NCBI RefSeq assembly: GCF_047663525.1
Contig: NC_092601.1
Span: 16,081,501 to 16,145,500, forward strand
Length of the DNA stretch: 64,000 bases
Direction of reading: 5' to 3'
DNA from: Anas platyrhynchos
Taxonomy: Eukaryota > Chordata > Aves > Anseriformes > Anatidae
Under the pieces are notes generated by a model that was not told the origin of the DNA, did no database searches, and saw only the letters and a list, made by a program, of their open reading frames with translations. Numbering within the stretch: the stretch's first letter is position 1; each line of letters begins with the position of its first letter. A program made the position numbers and the translations under genes. Positions 35,701-49,660 of this stretch are shown in pieces.

Positions 35701-38700
35701 AGAGCCCTGTATCAATGCATCACCTCCTCCACAGGCCGGCCCTTTCTTATCAGCCCATCTGGATCAAACCCCTGCTCAGAGCTGCTGTGAAGGATTTGTA
35801 AAGCTGTTCTGGTTGAGGAGGGGTATCTGTGGCTGTCCCTGAGGAGATCAGGGCTCTGCTGCCCTCCCCAGACCCTCGGCAGCAGGTTGCATCCTTGCTG
35901 CTGCAGGCTTCACAGGTCAGGCACCCACACTGTGGCTGAAGTTTCTGTAGATATATGAGGGCTGTCCCAGGTCAGGGCCGAGGGACATCGCTGGGGAGGC
36001 ACACGGATCAGGGTTAAAAGCACAGAGCACTCAACAGGATTGAGAAAACAGGTACAAATCCCATGGGAGGCTGGGGCAGGCACCGTGCCTGTGTGCGGGA
36101 CAGATAGCCTCGTGTGTTTCAAAACAAACCTGGCAGCCCAAATTCGATTTGACTTCTTGCAACAGCTTGGTTAAGAAGAAAATCCTAACAAAGGAGCATG
36201 AGAGCAAACCCCCTTTCGCTCCCATGTCACAGTGTTGTGATTTCAGAGACAGAAAAGGGAATTAAAACCCATCCAAGTGGAGAAAGAAGTGAGGCCGCTC
36301 CCGCACACAGGTGTGTAAGGGAAAGCAGCTCCCCACTTACAGGGCATGGTGCTCATCACTTGCATCTGCTTCCAATCAGCTTGGACAGAAGCCATAAAAG
36401 TGTTTAAAAGCTGCTTGATGGCTGAGAGAAGGGTAAGAGAAAGAGGTTGTGGGGAGCCGTGCAGGAGCAATCAAATTGGAGGGAACGCTGCCCTCTTCTT
36501 TATTTCATCTAGGTATGTGTGATGGACCCAAAGCGTCTGCTTGCTCACTAACAATGCACGCTTTACATCCCCCTTAACCCGATCAGGCTGAGAAATGCTG
36601 GACCAGGCTTGCACGGAGACAGCAGAGCCTCTTTTACTTGGAGTAATTGCTTTCCTTCGCTCCTCTCCTCCTCCTTCCCTGGGTCAGGGTTGCGCGCATT
36701 AGGCTGGCTTTCATTGTTAGCATCAATGTGTTGTCTAGCTGCTGGGTAAATACATCAAGCGGCTCATGCCCAGCATGCAGTTCACATCTTTCCTCTCTGC
36801 CGAGGCTGCTTTTCAATTACGCTTTGGTCTGGGGGTAGAACAGATTTCCTGCGGTGTTGAAGCTGGGCAGATTCTTTGCTGAATTGGGGCTTGATAAATA
36901 TGTATTCTGTCTCGTGCATCAGGATGGAGAGAAACAGCCCCGTGAACTGCTTGAGAAACGCAGCATTTAACTTACAGAAATTAAGTGTTTTTAAGCAGAT
37001 GCCACCCAGCAGATAGATCTAGAAACGTAGCCTTTTATCACCATTTTTATGAGATTTGTTTGCCCAGTGCAGTGATATCTGGGTGACCAGAAGAACCCAT
37101 TGCATTCATTTGACCACAGCTGATAGCACGGAACAGATTCCTGCTGTATGGTGCTACATGAAGACAGTCAGCAATGACACGCTGCCAAGCAAATGTTTGA
37201 CAAAGGAAAGTCGGGTTCTGTGCCCTTCTCTGCACGATGCTGGGTCTGTCCTCGCTGCTTGCTGTTCCTGTCCCTTTCCCAGCTGCTTTGAGCATTTAAT
37301 TTCCCCTCCCAGCTCAGGCTGGCCTATTGGCACAGGGGTGGTGGCACAGGGCAATGCCTCAAAAGGGCGCAGGGTGTCACTGCAAAGGGTTTCGCCTGCA
37401 GCAGGTTATTTCTGCCTGTGCACAGGCTGTGTAGGCAGGGTGTGGGCATCCCACATCTGGCCGGTCTGGAGCACAGAGAAATAGCTGGAGATGGCACATT
37501 CTTGCACAGCTCCAGTTCCTAGGCATATTGAAGGGGTGGCACAGGGACTGTGGTGTTGTCCCCCGCACCCTGTCCCATCCCCAGGGGCTGTGGCTGTTCC
37601 CATTTTGTGGTATCCATCTGGTGGCTCCCGGCCACCTGAATGTTTTGGTATGCAACTTGTAGAGTCAGGAAGTTTGGCCACACCTGCAGACGCATCCATC
37701 CAAAACCTGCCGAGGAAAATGAACCACTTTAAAGTCAATCCAGCCATACGGAATGAGATTAATTCAAACTATTCGGAGCGCATTTACATCAGGTGTTTAC
37801 ACTGGGATAGCCGGCTTGACTTTAAGCAGGATTAGGCGATTGGAGGAGCGCAGCGCATTTCCTTGTCTGAAGGGCCCTCGGTTTGATGCTGTTGCAGGGT
37901 GGATTAGAGCTGAGCAGAGCGTCAGAAGCTGCCGAGCACAGCGTGCTGCTGCTCGCCGTGCACTGAGCTCAGGGAACGGATGCCGCAGGCAAGCAGGCTG
38001 GTGAGACACAATGCGAAGCATAACCCGCCAGGCAGCCAGGAGGAACCCCGTTTCTTTCTGCCACCTGATCGCGTTCTGCGTGAAGTTGGGATTTATCTCA
38101 GTGACGCTTCCAGCGTAAGCAGCAAATTCCTCTCAGAAGAAATTTTCAGGCAGAAAGAAAAAGATTTGTCAGAAGAAACGCAGATGCACGCTGGCTGATT
38201 CATGCAGCGAGAGTGTCTCGGTGGTGGGGGGTGGCTGTGACACGTGTGAACGAGCCCTTCGGCATCCCCAGCTCCGCTCTCCTGGTGCACGGATGCTGTG
38301 TACGAGTTATTCTCCAACTGGAGCTGCAGAAATCTGTAGCCTATACCCAGTGTGGGACAGGTAATGGGATGCAGCCCTTGCAGCGACACGTCTCTTGGCT
38401 GTACATCAGTTGTCCACGTGGGTCCCCAGGGCTGCTGGTACCTCCTGTGTGTGGAACGAATGCATCACAGCCCATTTTCCTATGCAGCTTTGGAAATATT
38501 TACTGACACTGTCTGGGAACTGCCTCACCCTAGTTCTGATATTTTCGGGGTCCTGCTGAATGAATGGCACAGTGCAGGGTTCTGGAAGAGCCTTAGACAT
38601 GAGCTAAAATCCACACCCCTCCAGTGCTGCTTTCCCTTTCTTTGGGCAGCTCAGCAGTTGCTCCAATATAGCGCCTGGTTTCACTTTGCCTGTCTGCACA

Positions 38701-40230
38701 TGCACGCCTACCAGCTTGGGGCCATTTTTAAGCATGCTTAGCAGTACTCTCACCATGGTGCGAACAGACAAAAGGCATGAGCCAGCTCTGATGTCAGGCA
38801 GCGTGTGACACTGGCTCTCACCTACCAGATGGCTACGTTACTTGGTGGCCACAAGCATTTGCTGATGCTGAGCAATCTGGGGCAGGACAGGAGCTTGCAT
38901 GCCTGAGAGGAGCAGCTGCCTGCTGCAGCCCAGGTTACGCAGCACATGCCACTGCTGTGAGCCATGGCCCCATTTATTTGTTCCTCGATGTCTGAGAGTG
39001 CTATTTTAGCAGTAATTTAATTCCAGGCCTCCAGGGAGGCCACTTCTGTCCACCTCCCTCCTTCCCAAGTCCCCTCCGGGGATGCCTTTACTTCATCTCC
39101 TGCCCTGGAGACTGAGACCCTTTGCTGTGCCAGGCTCAGTCCCACTGAGAGCAAACACTGCTGCATAGGAAGTGGTATTGGTGTTGTGTTTTTTTTTTAA
39201 GTGGCACTGGACTTTCTTCCTTTCCACTGGTATTGAACTGTAGTGGCAAAGAGCACTCTAACCGAAGACAATGTCTCGGGTGAGATGTCTAACTCAGGTC
39301 CCAACTGCTCAGCAGTCATTAAACATCTCAGGGAAGATGTTCCAGGAACGGGGATGTTAACCTTGTGGTCTTGGACCAATTCCAGCTAGTTTAATTACAG
39401 TCTTCATATCTGAAATTTGCTCTGCACTTTTGACCGGTTATGGGATTATTTTTTTCCCATCTCCTGTAAGCTGTTGAGCAGCCTTGCTAAGAGCTGTCAC
39501 ACTCCCCACGTGAGCCAAAGCAATAAGCAATTATGGCTGTTCCCTCTCTCAAGATTTTCAAATTTATTGTATTTTCTGGTTACTTAACAATTTGGGATTC
39601 TGCATAGTGTCACTGGCTTGCCTATGCAGAAAAGTTTTACCTTTTCAATCTGGATATCCTAACCAGTAGAGTATACATGATCCACAGATGTGGTGGTGTT
39701 GCAAAGAACATGACCTTTATTAAGTAGGTAATATAAATAACTTCAGGAAAAATAAAAAATAAAGGGTAATTTTAATTAGTACAGTAATGCAAGCTAAACA
39801 ACCCCCATACACACACACTCCCTTACACTGGAGAACTGTGCGTGTATAAAGCCTACTTTTTAAACTCCCACCTTGGTGTACCAGGGATGTTTTCCCCTTG
39901 GCAGACGGTTCAGGGGATTACGGTCGTGTTGGAATTAAATCCCCGTGTAGTTGTATAATGGTTAGGGGTGATGCCGGGTGGTCTCACCAGGTGTAAGGCA
40001 GCCTGAAGCATGGCAGCCCTGCTTCTCTGTGGGGCCCCAGGGCCACACCAGGCGAGGAAGGCCAGGGAGGACCTCTGTAGGAAATGGGGGGCTACAAAAT
40101 GAACTTGGGCAGCCCCTTGGGGTGCTGCTTCAACGTTTGGAGCCCACTGTTGTGGGCTTTTCCCTCTCATCCTCTCCAGGGGGAAGAAATAGGGGGACAA
40201 GAGGAGATGGGGGGCAACCTGAGGGGGGAT

Positions 40231-40604
40231 CTGAGCCATGTGAAGGGGAGACTGAGCCCCCTTGGGGGGTATCTGAGCCACATGAGGGGGTGTCTGGGCC
40301 ACTTTGGAGAGGGACTGAGCCACCTGAGGGGGTGTCTGAGCCTATTTGGGGGTGTCTGGGCCACCTTGGAGGGGGACTGAGCTGCCTGATGGGGGATCTG
40401 AGCCCCCCTGTGGGGTGTGTGAGCCACCTGAGGGGGGTCTGAGCCCCTTTGGCGGTGCCTGGGCCATTTTTGAGGGGGACTGAGCCCCCTTGGGGGGTGT
40501 CTGAGCCCCTTTGGGGGTGCTTGGGCCACCTTGGAGGGGGACTGGGCCGCCTGAGGAGGGACCTGAGCCCCCTTGGGGGGCGGCTGAGCCACCTTGGGGG
40601 TGCT
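40231..40604 (+). repeat. 21-bp G-rich minisatellite, about 18 copies
   Basis: Tandem array of the unit CTGAGCCMCCTKRGGGGGTGT-like, with copies starting at 40231, 40252, 40273, 40294, 40315, 40336, 40356, 40377, 40398, 40419, 40439, 40459, 40480, 40501, 40521, 40542, 40563 and 40584. Most copies are 21 bp, a few are 20. Each ends in a run of four to six G, so the plus strand is rich in potential quadruplex runs. It abuts the FOXK1 CpG island, about 350 bp upstream of the ATG. The period, divisible by three, creates long spurious open frames on both strands. Confidence 0.93.
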
Positions 40605-41580
<976 letters not shown>

Positions 41581-41658
41581 GTGGTGAAAAGGGTGGCCTG
41601 TGGTTGGGGTGGGGGTCTTGCTGCCTGCTGGGGGGCTGCTGTTGAGGGAGGTGGGGTT

Positions 41659-41883
41659 ACAGAATCACAGAATCACAGAATTTCTAGGTTGGAAGAGACC
41701 TCAAGATCATCGAGTCCAACCTCTGACCTAACCCTAACAGTCCCCACTAAACCATATCCCTAAACGTCTTTTAAAGACTTCCAGGGATGGTGACTCCACC
41801 ACTTCCCTGGGCAGCCTGTTCCAGCGTCTAACAACCCTTTCAGTAAAGAAGTTCTTCCTGAGATCCAACCTAAAACTCCCCTG
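41659..41883 (-). mobile_element. CR1 LINE, 5'-truncated 3' end
   Basis: Reads ACAGAATCACAGAATCACAG then aatttctaggttggaagagacctcaagatcatcgagtccaacc, the reverse complement of the avian CR1 3' terminus with its short tandem tail repeats (ACAGAATC units). It continues through 'ccagggatggtgactccaccacttccctgggcagcctgttcca' and 'gaagttcttcctgag'. The element lies antisense to FOXK1, lacks the ORFs and is a dead copy. Similarity to the consensus looks high, so it is younger than the fragments in the CYP3A introns. Confidence 0.93.
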
Positions 41884-43803
41884 AAAGGGTTGGGGGCAGG
41901 CCACAGGTTGTGAGGGGGTGGTGAGGGACCCTTGGTGTCAAAAAGGCCTCAATGGGTGAGGGGTGTGCTCAGGGAGGCTGTGCCCACCCCATGGGGGGCA
42001 CAGGGTGGTGGTGGGGGATGTCCACCCGGTGAAGAGCCAGCTTGCAGGGCGTTAGTTCCTGCTCTGGCTCTGCAAGGGGTGTCCTCGCCTTCCTGGGCAT
42101 CTGCAAGTGTAAAGGGGGACGTGCATCAGGCCTGGATCACTCAGAAGAACCACGTTTGGGGATGAAGCATGACCCCGTTGTTGTAGGGTGTCTCTCCACC
42201 AGCTGTCCCCATGGTGGTTCTGCCTGCCACCAGGCTCACGTTCAACCGGTGGCCCTTAGGGGTCTCCCAGAAGATAAACGAGAAAGGCTCTCACCAGTGG
42301 GCCGAAACTTGCTACGCCCAGGGTTTGTCTTCCCTGGAAAAGTTCTAGTGGAAAAAGTTGGAAAACCACTTCGCCTGAGTGCTTATTTTAGGGTTGGCAA
42401 GTTGCATGTTGTTCTCCGTGTCTCTACGGGGAAACAGAGAAACAGGGAGTGGTGTCCCGTCCCGTGGGGACGGTGGCCAAGGGTGGTGCTGCCCACCGGG
42501 ACCCCCACAGAGCAGCTACCTCGGGTACCTTCCTCTTACAGAGAAGGCTGCAGGAGTGGCTTTGGTGCTAGCAGCGGGGCGGCTGTTGTCTGTGTTATGT
42601 TTTAGATAAGCTTTCTTGTTTGGGGAAAGCGCAGAAAGAAGGATGAGGTGGACGCCGATCTATTTCTTCCTCCGAAAACGCTGTTTACGGTTGCTGAGCA
42701 CTGTCCAACTACTGCAGCGCTTCGCCCCGGAGGTGGCAGCGTGGCGGCGGCGGGTGATGTAATTCCTGCGTGCATCTCTTCAGGTCCCGCTGGGCAGGCT
42801 GTGTCTGCTGTGATCCCCGAGAGAACCCCCCCTCAAAAGCGGGGAGCGATATTTCCCTGCCTCTCGGTGCTTGTGTAAAACATCCGTTTTCAGCTGGCAG
42901 CGTTTGGCTTTGGTACCGCTCACCTCCAGCGCAAGGGTCCCGGAGTTATCCCTCTCTCGCCAGCCTGTTGCTCAGGGGAGGGTTTTTTAATTACTCATTT
43001 CCTCTGCAGGCTGCTTCATTTTGTACTTAGTAATTTAGTTATAACTCCCTAGCTGCTCGCTCTCCGAGGCGTTTTGGTTTGTAACGTGTTTCATTTTCTA
43101 AAAGAGATGTCCTTTAGTGTCTGTTTAATTAATCTTGCTTTGTAAAACAAGACCACCCAAAGCCCAGGGCAGTTCTGGTGTTTTGCTCCCTCTGGTCCTG
43201 GGTTTGTTTATGCAAGCTCTCTTCTCCCTGTCGCTCTGTTTCTTCGTTTGGTTAATCATAAGCATTGTGCTCGAAAACTCTCTCAGGCAGCAAATTGGTT
43301 GCTTATTCCCCCCACTTCCATTTGCTCACGACTTCTGGTGTGGGAATGGCAATTTTCCTTCTTCATCAGTTCAAAGGGAGGAGTTCAATGTGCAGTTAGG
43401 AACACTGTTCGGTAAGCCATCCTCTGTGCTTGGTCACTGTTTGAGCTACATAAATAAACTCCATGCTCCTCCCTTTCTGAGTTCTGGAGTAGGAAAATGT
43501 TTTGCATCAATCTAAAGGAATTTGCCCCTTTGCTTCTAGCAGGTAAACAACTCCTTTTCTTTTCCTGGCAGGGCAAGGGTTTTTGTAATCAAGACCAGGG
43601 GAAAAAAAAATCCTATCAAATCTATCACAGCTTCTATTGAGGTTTAAACCTATTCTCCTGTCCACTGCTATCCCGGACAACTCCCTCCCAGTCCCACCCT
43701 TGCTCCCCCCACAAACACACCCCCACCACATAAGCAAAACAAAGCGCTGGTCGCTGCCATTTCTTCTCTGCAGAGAAGTCTGTATGCCTGTTGCTAGCCA
43801 ACT

Positions 43804-43927
43804 AATATTGTCAAAGACAGGAGGAATAAAAATAAATGTAGGTCTGAGTACACAGACTTTACAACTCAAACTACACTTTTTTCTGAGTATCGTTTTCTGG
43901 TAACATTACAGTCCTGTTTGGTACAGC
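43804..43927 (+). repeat. Diverged direct repeat, copy 1
   Basis: 124 bp from AATATTGTCAAAGACAGGAG to TCCTGTTTGGTACAGC. It matches 45081-45206 along its whole length, roughly four bases in five by eye, with small indels. Either an unrecognised interspersed repeat or a local duplication. Confidence 0.85.
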
Positions 43928-45080
43928 CACATCATCTCCATCTGCCACTAAAATGTACAGTTTATATTAAATTTTAGGAATTAGTGGCTGCTCCACGCAG
44001 TGATTTAGATAGGAGCCCCTTGTGATATAGAGAATGCTTGCTGGTAAACTTTGAAGAACTGCTTGTTTGAATAGGTGTCCCCTTTCTTTTTTTCCCCCTT
44101 CTAGTAAAGGATAGCAAAAAATATACAAAGTCCAATTTCTTCTCTAAGGAGTACAGTCATTGCTTTGATATTACAAGCAAAGGAGATGATTGTGGGTCAT
44201 GAGATCATGAATGGAAGCAGAGGATTCCATGGAAAAAATGTCTTTCAGATGTAATTCATACTATAAAAAATAAATCCTGGGCTCGCACATTCTGTTTCTG
44301 AGGTTTCTTCCCATTTCACTCACTCTACATAAACATTTCTGTGTTGTCAGCCCTCTCCTGAGTCTAGAATTAATTCCTAAAATTTACAGAAGATTTTGCA
44401 GGGAGGAGTAGGGAGGGGAAGAAAGAGGAAGAGTTCGGAGATGTTTCTTTCTGAAGACTCTCAGCCCCTCCTAAAACAATAGACCCGTTCAAAATCGAGG
44501 GCCTTGGAAAAGTTTCGTATCACTTCCTCCATCCCCTCGGTGTGTACGTGTAATAATCCGCTGTGAGCAGGATTTCACTGCCGGGCAGGAGTGTCGTGTT
44601 GCACAGCTGTGTTGTTACGGACGATTATATTTCACAGATGTGATGACATAACTGTGAAGTGTAATTAAACAGTAACGACCAACAAGAAGGGCATTTCCTA
44701 GAGGTTAATGACAGATAGAAACAAAGTGGGTAGGAGAGCGGAGGGCCGGCAGTCCGGCCAAAGCCCCCTTAATCTGTTTAATTAACATGAGTGTCGCACT
44801 ACAGCAGGCATTACAAATAAATCAAGATGAAATCATGGAAGTACTTACATTGAGCATAAGTGCTTTAAAGAAAATTAAGGATCGCTAGAAACTCCTTTTA
44901 GCTATGCTAGTGGAGGCTGGAAATCCGTAGAGAAATGTTGCTGAGTTTTATATTAAAAAAAAAAAAAAATCAAGGCTATTGGTTAGGGTAAGCACTGGAT
45001 TTTTAAACTGTTGATACAAGCAAAAACTTGAGATGCAGCTGGAATCACTGGCTGGAGTAATTTTTCCTGCTGAGGACGAT

Positions 45081-45206
45081 AATATTGTCAAAAAACAGGA
45101 GGGGGAAAAATAAAGATAGGTCTTAGTACACAGACTTTACAATTCAAACTATATTTTTTCTCTGAATACCATTTAATGGTAACACTACAGTCCTGTTTGG
45201 TACAGC
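45081..45206 (+). repeat. Diverged direct repeat, copy 2
   Basis: 126 bp from AATATTGTCAAAAAACAGGA to TCCTGTTTGGTACAGC, in the same orientation as copy 1 and 1.28 kb downstream. Shared blocks include AGTACACAGACTTTACAA and ACAGTCCTGTTTGGTACAGC. Confidence 0.85.
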
Positions 45207-47621
45207 TTCAAATTTACTGTGCAATCAGGTGTTTGCAGGATCAGGTTGACATTGGATTATCAAATTTTTCTTTGCAATCTTCAGAATTGACTCAATTTTT
45301 AAAAGAAGTGACAGTAACAAGTTAGAGACTTCCAATAACTAAAACAAGCCTTTTCCGCCCCTAGAAGCGAAGGAACTGAAACAGAAGTTGAAAGTTTAAG
45401 CTTGCTAACCTGAATTTTAAGCAGCTATGGGTCAGGTTTTCAAATGCTCCGAAGTACAAAAGTCCTATTGACTAAAAACTGCAAATGTTGATCGAGCGTA
45501 GCCTGATAATGGCACTTGAGCTTTCTGAACTGGGAGCTCAATAGATTGGAAAATGGTGCTTGTCTGCGAGCGTTTCATGGGATATTTGCTTATTGCTTTT
45601 GTGCCCGTTCTGTAGCTTTGCAGTAGAGCTGTTAATGGAGCTGAAAGTTGGTGTTTTTCAGTGTAAGCTGATATTTTCAGCGTGAGACTTATAAGCGTAA
45701 AAAAAGTTTTAAAACCTGAAGTTCTTACAGCATTTTGGAAGGGGTGAATGGAGTATTTTTTCTACTTTTTTTTTTTAGTTGGAGAGTAAATATGTGGATG
45801 TGTACAATTAAACTGTGGAGTTAAAAATAAAATCTATTATGTGTACGAGCCCCATTATAAATTGAAAACTTGCTCTGCATGCGAAGAGCATGCTGCTTTA
45901 TTTATAATGGCATTTTGCTAGGCACTTAATAAACTTGACAAAAATAAATAGCGCAATGCTCTGAGCAGCTATCGGGGTGCTGAGCCCACAAAATGCTGTG
46001 GGCAGCGGCAGTGTCGCTGCGATTGGGGTCTGGGAACCCAAAACTGAGAGCTGGATCCAGCAATCTTCCCATTCCCCCCCCGAAGGGAGATGGGGCAGGC
46101 TGTTAGCCGGGAACCCGAGGCTCCGTTTCAAGTAAAAATTGACCCGCTCTTGAAAAATGGAGATGTGCACGGCGTGTCAGTGTTTTGATGACCTCACTAA
46201 CCACTCGGCCTCCATTCTTGTGGTTAGGACGATGCCATCACGGTGGGTGCGAGTGTGGGTATCCCTACAGCTCGGAGGGAACTGCAAGCCCTGCGTACGC
46301 GTGCTAAGGAAGTGCTTTGACCACAGAACCACGACTGCAGAGCTGCTCGTTGCTGAAATGCTGCGCGGTCTGTTGACTCTGTTAACTCCTCGTGCAGTTT
46401 TAGCCCTTAAAGATTGCGTAATCTGCATTTACAACAGTTTTTTTCCTTTGTTCGAAATGCATCGCTCGCTTTGCTACTGCTAGTGGATGGTGGTTTTGCT
46501 CTTGCTAGAAATTCTTTCAAGCTTTGCTGTCTTAGTTCTTTATCTGACGTTTCTCCTGCTCTGATTTCAAAGACCAAACAGGTTTTTTTTGTTGCGCAGC
46601 GAGGCTGTGATAAAGGGCTGCTTCATTTTAATTACGGAATTTATGTCGAGTAATAATTCCTAGCTACGCGCCTCAATTTGTCATGGGTTACATTAAATGT
46701 TTAAGGCAAGTTTCTCATTAAGTGAGACTGGTGCTCGATCTGGTGATTCAAAAATAGCCGTGCTGGAAGTCAGGCTGCGAATGTAAACTAATGCCATGCA
46801 AAACTCGGTGTCTGCTCTCTTAGGGATTCCTTTCAACCAAGCTGGGTTCAGTTTAGCTGATGTGTTGATGATGAAAAGATTAATGTAACCAGAACACGCC
46901 GCGCTTGTCCTGTGCATTCTTGTGCAGATCTCAGCTGTAAAGGCTGAGGCTGGAACGTGGGTTCAAGTTGTGCTGCTGTAACTTCTCTGTTCACAAACTC
47001 TCAACCCTGACATGAACGCTCAGCTGACTCGGGGATGCTTCCAGTTGCTGTCTGTGTACAGAAGTCTAGGGGATGAATGAGTGTGAGAGGTTTTGCTCTT
47101 ACAAACACAGGAATAAAAATCATGAGATCTTCAGTAATTCGCATCTTGGTTATTTTGGTGCCAGTTGCGTGAGCATCCCCACTGCAGGGTTCCTGTTTTG
47201 ACTTCAGGCAACAGATCAGAAGAACCTTTTTTTTTTTTTTTTAAATTTCAGAAAATGGGACGCAGCCTTCCACCGACGAACTGAAAGTATAGATGAGGAC
47301 CAGCCTGAAGTGGTTGTTTTCTTTGTAAGCAAGCTCCTAGTAACTGCTCTCCGATAGCCATTTGGCGTCCGAGCTGCTGTGTGCGATGCCAAATGCTCTT
47401 GCTCGGTGTTGCAGTTTCCTGGAGGAGTAGATGTGGCAACAGGATGTTGGTAAAGAACAGGAAACTACTTGAATTTACTACTCATGAGATACAAATAAAC
47501 TCTTACTGCTGGCCCACGTGTAGTCCTTGGTGTCTGCCATCGACCCGAGGTTCTGCAGCCCCTGGGGCTGGAGCTGGGCGAGCTGCGGTGTGCTTTGGGG
47601 GAGCAAGGACACAGGATGCTT

Positions 47622-47667
47622 GGTGCCTGGTAAGGGATTTGGTGCCTGGTAAGGGATTTGGTGCCTG
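47622..47667 (+). repeat. 19-bp tandem repeat, 2.4 perfect copies
   Basis: GGTGCCTGGTAAGGGATTT occurs at 47622-47640 and 47641-47659, with a partial third copy GGTGCCTG. The copies are identical, suggesting a recent slippage duplication. Confidence 0.9.
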
Positions 47668-49636
47668 TCTGCGATCAGACAGTTACCTCCAGCTGCTTTT
47701 GCTCCAAGCATCAACCCCTGAAGGGTTTCCTAAGGCTGCAGAATTACAGCTGGGCTATCCTACTTCTGGATTCCTGCTTAAAGGGGGAACAGCACCAAAC
47801 AAACAAGAAAGAAAGCTAAATATTCATTCCAGAGTTTATTAAGTGGTTAAGGTCTTTGTCATCTGACAATTTTATATGTCTGGGACAGGTGCTAAATGCT
47901 CGAAGAGCTGGTTCAGTGCTTTCTGGCTGGTTAGCTTGGGTAACTTTTCAATATTGGTTTAAAACATTTGGAACAGAAGTGACTGGCAGGCTCCGATGTA
48001 GCAGACTGAAAAATACGGGGAGCTGGAGGTGTGGGGAATTACGGGTTCGTTTTGTGGCTGTGATCCGAAGGAATCAGTAAGGTGACGAGGTTCAAGCAGT
48101 TCTTTTGTCTCCTGAATGCGTGGGCTATGACAGACACCTTAACGTACTTCCAGGTTATTTGGTTAATTGACTAATTGTGAGTACAAATGATTTTATGGTC
48201 TTGATGCATTTGTTCACCTCAGTGCCTAGTCCCGTATTAATCACTGAATAGCCTTTTTTTCGAGTATTTTCAAGTTTCCCCACTCCAGCTGACTGCAGGC
48301 TGCCTGCAATTAGGCAGAGCACTGATCTCCCGCTTAGGTAAATGAGTGAAGATTTCTTTGCAGCAGTATGTTCTTTGTTTTCGTAATACAGATGCAGTTT
48401 TACTGTCTGTTCACTCTTGTCCATAAATGTTTTTTGCGAGTGATTTACGTCTTCGGTTCCTTCAGAACAGCTCAATAAAATGCATGCGTGCATTACTTTT
48501 GCATGGCACTTAATTTTTATGAAATACATATTTTATTGGACATTTAAGGGTCTTAATGGCCTAATTAATACTCTGTATCCACTTCTGGCTTGTGTGTTTT
48601 GCTCTTCATTAGGCTGCTGCGCCTTTTCTCTCATCCTGGTACATTTCTTATCATAAAAATTTCAAGCAGTCTTTGGAGAGCACTCTGTCAGAAGCCTGTT
48701 CTTTGAATATTCAGCAACTCTCGGGAAGATGTGATTGATAGTCCCTTCCCTCCCTTACCCACTCTATTTTTAGTGATTCGAAAAGGAGTTTAATTTCTCG
48801 GGCTGTCGTTTGCTGGGTGTGCATGCACGCTCCGATTTGTGTCGGTGTTTTTCTCCCGCCTTTCAGCGCAGCAGCTCAGCAATTTGCCTCTTGTTTGATG
48901 ACACCTTGACAGTTACCCAGAAATAAGGCAGAAGTGAATTGGGAATTCCACCTTAGCCGAGGGAGCAAAGCCGAACAGTCTTCGGTTCTGTTAATAGACG
49001 CTGCGTGATTAGTAGAGGAGGGTAAGTGGAAGGAAACTTTGAGCACGTTTTTATCACTTAGCCTGCATTCAGGGCTGTCGAGCAGAAGAGCCTGCGACTT
49101 TCCACGTGCACCTACAGCGCACTCCATCCTCTGGGGTGGATCAGGGAGACACAAAACCCGTGGCATAAGCAGAGTGGAAGAAGCATCCCTCCCCTTCCCT
49201 GAAACGCGATGTTACAGCCATGCCCCTTTTTTTTCTGCTTCGTGCCACTTTAAAGAGAGCCTTGGGAAGGCTTCCCACACAAACTGTTTTAATCTTCTGT
49301 CTCCCTTAAGGCCACGGACGGAAGCCACCAGCATTTTGGCTAAGCAAGACCGGACTCCCTGCAGAGCCAGTTTGTGCACTTGCTAAAGGATTTGTTCTTG
49401 AGCAACTGAAGGCCTTTCCTCTCTCCAGGGCACAAGAACTCTGGACTCTTGAAACACTCACAATCCTGATGCTGTGGGAGGAGAAAAGAACCAGACAGAG
49501 AAAGCAAATTTGGTTTCCACCTGATGGGTAGGCCAGAAGTGGTTTTGCGTTTCGTACTCAGTTTGAGTGCAGTCCAAACCAGCGAGGGCAGGCTCTCGGT
49601 GTCGGAGATGTGCCAACTGCTGTTTACTTATTGATC

Positions 49637-49660
49637 TTTTTTTTTCTTTTTTTTTTTTTT
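49637..49660 (+). repeat. Poly(T) tract
   Basis: Nine T, C, then fourteen T. Mononucleotide repeat in FOXK1 intron 1. Confidence 0.85.

Larger units (their letters stand above)
16991..40230. other. CYP3A-FOXK1 intergenic region, no gene recognised
   Basis: About 23 kb with no exon carrying a recognisable domain on either strand. The longest open frames (25921-26604 plus, 227 codons; 34131-34706 minus, 191 codons) show no motif, no low-complexity coding signature and no convincing splice partners, so I do not call them genes. The interval holds A-rich and GAAA simple repeats, an adjacent pair of palindromes at 32.66-32.71 kb, and CpG-richer stretches around 26.0-26.4 and 37.8-38.3 kb. Long-range FOXK1 or CYP3A enhancers and lncRNAs could lie here unseen. 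Confidence 0.6.

Noticed and set aside
42042..42605. 187-codon plus-strand frame in FOXK1 intron 1
   Set aside because: No recognisable domain, and it lies in GC-rich DNA just downstream of a CpG island where open frames are expected by chance.
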